Shown piece after piece: positions 58,889-64,000 of a DNA stretch of 64,000 nt (positions are counted from its first letter, which is position 1; every line of letters begins with the position of its first letter). The position numbers and the translations under genes are program-made. The notes beneath the pieces are model-generated. The model worked only from the letters and a program-made list of their open reading frames with translations, had not been told where the DNA came from and made no database searches. Source of the stretch: Volutella citrinella (Eukaryota; Ascomycota; Sordariomycetes; Hypocreales; Nectriaceae); contig JAWZSP010000007.1 of the NCBI GenBank assembly GCA_034401135.1, positions 3,596,001 through 3,660,000 on the forward strand, read 5' to 3'.

Positions 58889-61572
58889 ATGCTCGCGACC
58901 CGTCAGGTTCTGGGCAACATGGCCCGGGGCCGCGCCCTTGCTGGCGCCTCCATGGGCATTCGCCGCATGGCGACAGTCTCTGACTCTCCTCTGGACAAGA
59001 AGGTAAACTAAGCGCCATGCGAATTGCAATTGGGTCGCCCGCGGTGTCCGCGATCGGCTCGCGGGTGTCCCAGCACTGTCGCCAAAGCTGAATTGAAAGC
59101 TTGCATGTGAAAGGCAGAGGGACTAATCAGAATTGCGTTCAATAGGTCCGCCAGAACAACTGGGAGGAGAACAACTTCATCAACTACAAGAAGATGTCCG
59201 AGAACCTGGACATTGTTCGCGCTCGTCTTAACCGACCTCTCACCTATGCTGAGAAGATCCTGTACTCTCACTTGGATGACCCTCACGGCCAGGAGATCGA
59301 GCGAGGCAGCTCCTACCTCAAGCTCCGCCCTGACCGCGTTGCTTGCCAGGACGCCACCGCCCAGATGGCTATCCTCCAGTTCATGTCCGCTGGCATGGCC
59401 TCTGTCGCTAACCCCACCACTGTCCACTGTGACCACTTGATTGAGGCCCAGATTGGCGGTGCCAAGGATCTTACCCGTGCTATCAACATCAACAAGGAGG
59501 TCTACGACTTCCTGTCCTCTGCTTGTGCCAAGTACAACATCGGTTTCTGGCGCCCCGGCTCTGGTATCATTCACCAGATCATCATTGAGAACTACGCTTT
59601 CCCCGGTGGTCTCCTTATCGGCACTGACTCCCACACCCCCAACGGTGGTGGTCTCGGCATGGCCTGCATTGGTGTCGGTGGTGCTGATGCTGTCGACGTC
59701 ATGGCCAACCTCCCCTGGGAGCTGAAGGCCCCCAAGGTCATTGGTGTTAAGCTCACTGGCCAGCTCAACGGCTGGACTGCCCCCAAGGGTAAGTTGATCA
59801 TGAGTTATTCTGGCTCAATTGGCGCTCGCTAACGTTTATGGCAGACATTATCCTGAAGGTCGCCGATATCCTCACTGTCAAGGGTGGTACTGGCGCCATC
59901 GTCGAGTACTTCGGTTCCGGTGTTGACACCTTCTCCGCCACTGGTATGGCTACCATTTGCAACATGGTATGGAACACCCTCCCCCAAGTTTGACCCGTGC
60001 GCCCCGTATTGACTCATGTAACAGGGCGCTGAGATCGGTGCTACCACCTCCCTGTTCCCCTTCAACGACCGCATGTACGACTACCTCGCCGCCACCAAGC
60101 GTACCGAGATTGGTGACTTCGCTCGATCCTACGCCCACGGCCTCCGAACCGACGAGGGTGCCGAGTACGACCAGCTGATCGAGATCAACCTGTCCGAGCT
60201 CGAGCCCTACATCAACGGTCCCTTCAGTAAGCGCCTCTTGCCGCATCATGCAGCATCAACTTTGTGTACTAACCCTTGACTCTCAGCCCCCGATCTGGGA
60301 ACTCCCATCAGCAAGTTCAGCCAGGCTGTCAAGGACAACAACTGGCCCGAGGAGCTCAAGGTTGGCCTCATTGGCTCTTGCACCAACTCTTCCTACGAGG
60401 ACATGACTCGCGCTGCCTCCATTGCCCGCGATGCCCTCGACCACGGCATCAAGGCCAAGGCTGGCTTCACCGTCACCCCCGGCTCTGAGCAGATTCGCGC
60501 CACCATTGAGCGTGATGGCCAGCTCCAGACCTTTGAGGAGTTCGGCGGCATGGTTCTCGCCAACGCCTGCGGCCCTTGCATTGGCCAGTGGGATCGCCAG
60601 GATGTCAAGAAGGGCACCCCCAACTCCATCATCTCCTCCTACAACCGAAACTTCACCGGCCGTAACGACGGTAACCCCGCCACCCACTCCTTCGTCGCCT
60701 CCCCCGACATGGTCGTTGCCATGACCATTGCCGGCTCCCTGCACTTCAACCCCCTCACCGATACCCTGAAGGACAAGGACGGCAAGGAGTTCAAGCTCAA
60801 GCCCCCCACCGGTGATGGTCTGCCCGAGCGTGGCTACGACCCCGGAAACGACACCTACCAGGCCCCTCCCAAGGAGCGTGACTCCCTGACCGTCAACGTC
60901 GCCCCCACCTCCGACCGTCTTCAGATCCTTTCCCCCTTCAACGCCTGGGACGGCAAGGATGCTCTCGACCTGCCCATCCTCATCAAGGCCAAGGGCAAGA
61001 CCACCACTGATCACATCTCCATGGCCGGCCCCTGGCTCAAGTACCGTGGTCACCTTGACAACATCTCCAACAACATGCTGATCGGTGCCATCAACGAGGC
61101 CAACGATGAGGCCAACAAGGTCAAGAACTTCACCAACGGCGAGTGGGATGCCGTCCCTGCCGTCGCCCGTGACTACAAGGCCAAGGGCATCAAGTGGGTC
61201 GTCATTGGTGACTGGAACTACGGTGAGGGCTCGTCCCGAGAGCACGCCGCTCTTGAACCCCGCCACCTCGGTGGTCTTGCCATCATTACCCGATCCTTCG
61301 CCCGTATCCACGAGACCAACCTGAAGAAGCAGGGTATGCTTCCCCTCACCTTCGCCGACCCCGCCGACTACGAGAAGATCAGGCCCGATGACAAGGTTGA
61401 TCTCCTTGCCACCAAGCTTGAGGTCGGCAAGCCTCTCCCCATGATCGTTCACCCCAAGGACGGCGAGGCTTTCGAGGTCCCTCTGCTGCACACCTTCAAC
61501 GCCCCTCAGATCGAGTGGTTCAAGAACGGCAGCGCCCTCAACACCATGGCCAAGTCTGGCAAGAAGAACTAA
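58889..61572 (+). CDS. ACO1: Mitochondrial aconitate hydratase, 788 aa
   Basis: Exons: 58889-59002, 59146-59788, 59845-59966, 60025-60226, 60287-61572; four GT-AG introns, total 789 codons. The enzyme converts citrate to isocitrate in the TCA cycle using a [4Fe-4S] cluster in the mitochondrial matrix. The basic, Ala/Gly-rich N-terminus (about 25 residues) is a mitochondrial presequence. Signature segments are [20 protein letters not shown], the cluster ligands in [14 protein letters not shown] and [13 protein letters not shown], the substrate-binding [14 protein letters not shown], and the swivel-domain [20 protein letters not shown]. Codon use is strongly biased to C-ending codons, consistent with high expression; that bias creates a long antisense open frame. 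The length equals that of fungal aconitases. Intron 1 (143 nt) falls just after the presequence. Confidence 0.98.
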
Positions 61573-62628
61573 GCCGCTAGTCGTGTGGGTTCATGATGCC
61601 CAACCGGGCCTTGGATCCTAATCTAGCTCTCGCCCTGTTGCCAGTCTTAGCCCGACGGGGGCCTGCAGTCAATCCTAACGCAAACTGTGGCCTGACCTAG
61701 ACTGACTCTGAACACCAATTTCGGGGGCATCGGCAGCATCTCTCTATTACAGCTTCCGGCTTGGTCTTGGGATGTCGTCAATCTTAGTCGGGGTTGAGGC
61801 GCCTGGAGTTATTGGGTTCTTGAGAAAATTGAGTTTGTTGAAGAGTATTGTGCTCTTGGGGGGGGCGGGGGGAGTTTCGATGCCGGCAGCATAATTCCCG
61901 TATTCACGAGCTCTCGTCGGCATGTCGTCAGCTGATTCCACCAACGTCATCATTTTCGCCCAGGTGCAGAAGTTGGGAGACCCAGAGCTTCTTCTCGGGT
62001 GAGCCAAGGCCACCCAGAGTTGTCAGCGGGATATGAAAACACTGCCCAAAGACAGATGCTTGAACTGATGGATGGGTCACTGGGTTATTGCTAAATTGTC
62101 ATCATTATGTACGATAGCCCTGGTATACTATGCTCGCTGTATTAAACGCTTTAGAACACAAATTCCAGGGCCTGTATGAATTCGTGAATCAGTCCCTTAA
62201 TCCCCCTAAGCCGGGCTTCATATCACTTGAAGTCTACTAACAACCTTCCCCTCACCACCTGGTAAGCCAGGGTGGAGGCGGACGTACGGAAACACTACCT
62301 GCTTGAAAGATAGCGCTGCTAGCTCCGGGGAATAAGCAACTCATTTCTAGATCGGATACGAACACCGTCCAATCCATGGAGAATCGATTGGTAGATAGAT
62401 GTATGAGTTAGCTAAGGCAGTTTGTTTGGTTAGGGTGAAGCCACCAAGTCTGACGAGGCAAGCCACAACCACCCCACCATTACGCCACACACGTACCCCA
62501 TGGGAATCTGCATCAACAGAGGTCATGTCCATCATGTCCTTCGTTTGCCAGCGACATACTCACAGCACGACCACAGCTGTTCTACTTCCCGCCCGAGAAG
62601 GCACACCCCCCCGCCCGTGAGAATCAAA
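61573..62628. other. 1.06-kb intergenic aconitase / DAM1
   Basis: Holds the aconitase 3' flank and the DAM1 promoter. A leftward 68-codon frame (61953-61747) looks protein-like but has no recognised family (see findings). Nothing else supported. Confidence 0.45.
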
Positions 62629-63405
62629 ATGTCCGGAGACCTTGGCGAATCTGGCAGAAAGCGCTCCGGCTGCCGCTCGCGCACGTCACGACCAACCACC
62701 CCGCTTCGTCCCTCGTCGCGTTCATCTTTTCGCGATTCAGCGCGCCACGCTGGCAACAATGATGCACCGTTCCCCCTCAACACGTTCGAGCCCGCATTCG
62801 CCGAGCTATCCGACGCCATGGCCGACCTCGAAGCCAACATGATGCACTTCCAGATCATGCACGAGAGTCTTGCCCGATTCAGCGAGTCATTTGCCAGCTT
62901 TCTTTACGGATTGAACATGAATGCATTTTGTGTTGACTTCCCAGAGGTATGTTCTATAATAATCCTTTACGCCATTTGCGCCCAGATGAAGCAATATGTA
63001 GGAATGGAGGCTCGGCACCTGGCTAACAAGGAAATGCAGGGACCCGTCCCCGAGTCTTTTCAGCGTGACCGACCCAGGGAGGATCGAGCCAGCAGCCTCC
63101 CAACTCGCTCTGAGAACGATGCCGAAGCTACGTTCATGCAAGTCCATCCCAACCACCGCTGCCCATATCGGTTTCTAACCATGCACAGGACGACCGATAC
63201 GTCCTTTGTTGACAATCCCTCGACCGCATCCAAGTCCACCGGGAAATCGGCCGCCAAGTTCGCTACACCGGAGACTCGCCAGTCCCGACTTCCAGCTGCG
63301 AGTCGCGGTACTTCGACTAGGGGGAGAGGTGGCATCCCGCGGAGCAGCCGGGGGCGGGGAAGCGGTCTGGCTAGAGCCCGTGGCCGTGGCCGTGGAGTCC
63401 GATGA
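62629..63405 (+). CDS. DAM1: DASH/Dam1 complex subunit Dam1, 210 aa
   Basis: Exons: 62629-62946, 63040-63137, 63189-63405; total 211 codons. Dam1 is the subunit of the ten-protein DASH ring that couples kinetochores to spindle microtubules and is an Aurora B target. Recognisable parts are RPTTPLRPSSRSSFRDSARH (residues ~20-40) and the helical core FEPAFAELSDAMADLEANMM, MHESLARFSESFASFLYGLN and NAFCVDFPEGPVPESFQR. Also present are TFMTTDTSFVDNP across the second splice, and an Arg/Gly-rich basic tail. Filamentous-fungal Dam1 is shorter than yeast (343). Intron 1 (93 nt) is GT-AG; intron 2 (51 nt) appears to start with GC (GCAAGT) and has a CTAAC branch. Both are stop-free and divisible by three. 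An in-frame ATG at 62500 would add 43 residues; the ATG giving MSGDLGESGRK was preferred from family N-termini. Confidence 0.88.
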   Translation: MSGDLGESGRKRSGCRSRTSRPTTPLRPSSRSSFRDSARHAGNNDAPFPLNTFEPAFAELSDAMADLEANMMHFQIMHESLARFSESFASFLYGLNMNAFCVDFPEVCSIIILYAICAQMKQYVGMEARHLANKEMQGPVPESFQRDRPREDRASSLPTRSENDAEATFMQVHPNHRCPYRFLTMHRTTDTSFVDNPSTASKSTGKSAAKFATPETRQSRLPAASRGTSTRGRGGIPRSSRGRGSGLARARGRGRGVR

Positions 63406-63567
63406 CCGCGAAAAAGAAAGCAAGCACATGAGATCCAGCCTGCATCACTTGACCCGCACGAAACCAAAGCGACGCGCAGCATCTTGGGAGCAGTATCGCC
63501 ACACATTCCTGGAGTCCCGGTCTGGTGAGGCCGGCGGAGGGCCGCCTGTTGATGGAAGCCTGTAAAC

Positions 63568-63944
63568 TCAGGTGGCCATGTCGATGTCGTCCTCGTTCGC
63601 CGCGACGCGGGGCCGATTGCCGTCGACCAGCCCGATTCCGACGGCGGCTTCGGCCTCCTTCTGGGTGTACGGTTCTTCGGCTAGTTGCTTCAGCCTACAG
63701 GCAAAGTTAGCACGGCATTCGAGTGAACAATTAGATACCCAAACAATAAATCGAAATCACATACCTTCGCTTGTGGGGCTTCCCGCGGCGGTGCGCAACC
63801 AAGTTCGCATCCGTCTCAAACCACTTGGCGCATTCGGTGCAGTAGTGTCGGCCAAGGCCAGGCAGGTCCTCTGCGGCCTTGGTGTTGAGGAACTGGGTAA
63901 GATGTTTGGGTGACAAGAGGTCGGCCTTGACTTGGTCCATGTCC
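63568..63944 (-). CDS. BUD20: Bud20-type C2H2 zinc-finger protein (ZNF593 homologue), 5' end outside window
   Basis: Exons on the complement: 63944-63765 and 63694-63568, with a 70-nt GTATGT...TAG intron containing a GCTAAC branch. An acceptor (CTGAC branch, GTTTAG) precedes 63944, and no donor lies between it and the window end, so at least one 5' exon is missing. About 102 residues are visible. Bud20 is a pre-60S ribosome export factor. Seen: DMDQVKADLLSPKHLTQFLN, EDLPGLGRHYCTECAKWF with a single C2H2 finger (C-x2-C, H-x5-H in HRRGKPH), KRRLKQLAEEPYTQKEAEAA, and an acidic end. The missing part is normally a short basic N-terminus. The gene converges on DAM1 with about 160 bp between stops. 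The ATG at 63940 is internal and not the start. Confidence 0.88.
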
Positions 63945-64000
63945 CTAAACCAGGTCTGTCAGTGGGGAGGATGCTTATCGGCGATTGCGCTTCTGGTCCA

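Noticed and set aside
59008..59634. 208-codon frame antisense to the start of aconitase
   Set aside because: Covers the presequence intron and exon 2 of aconitase in antisense; same codon-bias artefact.
60283..61491. 402-codon open frame antisense to the aconitase gene
   Set aside because: It is Gly/Val-rich without any family motif, and lies exactly opposite the codon-biased aconitase exon; C-ending codons on one strand suppress stops on the other.
62500..62628. Upstream in-frame ATG for DAM1
   Set aside because: The 43 extra residues do not resemble Dam1 N-termini; kept as an alternative start only.
14336..64000. tRNA, 5S rRNA and snRNA genes
   Set aside because: I scanned for B-box-like GGTTCGA words and typical 5S sequence; the few hits fall inside coding exons and lack matching arms. 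A covariance-model search would be decisive.

Overview
This window comes from a filamentous ascomycete chromosome, most likely a Sordariomycete and probably Hypocreales. The reasons are short introns of about 50-100 nt with CTRAC branch points, an INP1/UsgS/RTA1/YTP1-type gene content, a compact DAM1, a 375-residue complex I 40-kDa subunit, and a large A/T block with the signature of repeat-induced point mutation (RIP). I did not identify the species. All homology calls are from recognition of motifs; no database was searched.

Layout. Positions 1 to about 14,335 are an A/T block with no coding capacity. The first ~11 kb keep a little C and G, mainly in CpT/ApG context with CpA/TpG scarce, as expected of heavily RIPed transposons. 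The last ~2.8 kb are almost pure A/T and hold tandem arrays. The block passes to ordinary sequence within about 100 bp. The remaining ~49.6 kb carry 19 genes on both strands: an orphan with internal repeats (14.7-15.9 kb), an RTA1-like membrane protein, INP1 (peroxisome retention), a UsgS-like membrane protein, OTU1 deubiquitinase, an RSC1/2-type bromodomain-BAH subunit, a mitochondrial carrier, RAD54, RSA3, a YTP1-like membrane protein, a LACTB2-like metallo-beta-lactamase-fold hydrolase, UBP8, the complex I NDUFA9-type subunit, RPN9, GAA1, rhomboid RBD2, mitochondrial aconitase, DAM1, and the 3' part of BUD20 cut by the window end. Several intergenic stretches are long (3.3, 4.6, 2.1 and 2.8 kb) and show no supportable gene.

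Most genes are unrelated housekeeping genes. Ubiquitin/proteasome functions (OTU1, UBP8, RPN9), chromatin and repair (RSC1/2, RAD54), mitochondrial metabolism (carrier, NDUFA9, aconitase) and kinetochore coupling (DAM1) are represented, with no sign of an operon-like or biosynthetic cluster. I found no convincing new biological system. The observations most worth a second look concern gene structure and the A/T block: a RAD54 start codon apparently assembled by splicing (AT|G), three apparent GC-AG introns out of about 46 modelled, a 14-nt internal exon in the complex I gene, stop-free introns divisible by three in DAM1 and OTU1, paired MluI-box elements in front of RAD54, and an A/T block that could be a RIPed transposon graveyard or the edge of a centromere.

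Exon coordinates were worked out by hand from splice motifs, reading-frame phase and recalled family alignments. In every spliced model the exon lengths sum to a multiple of three.
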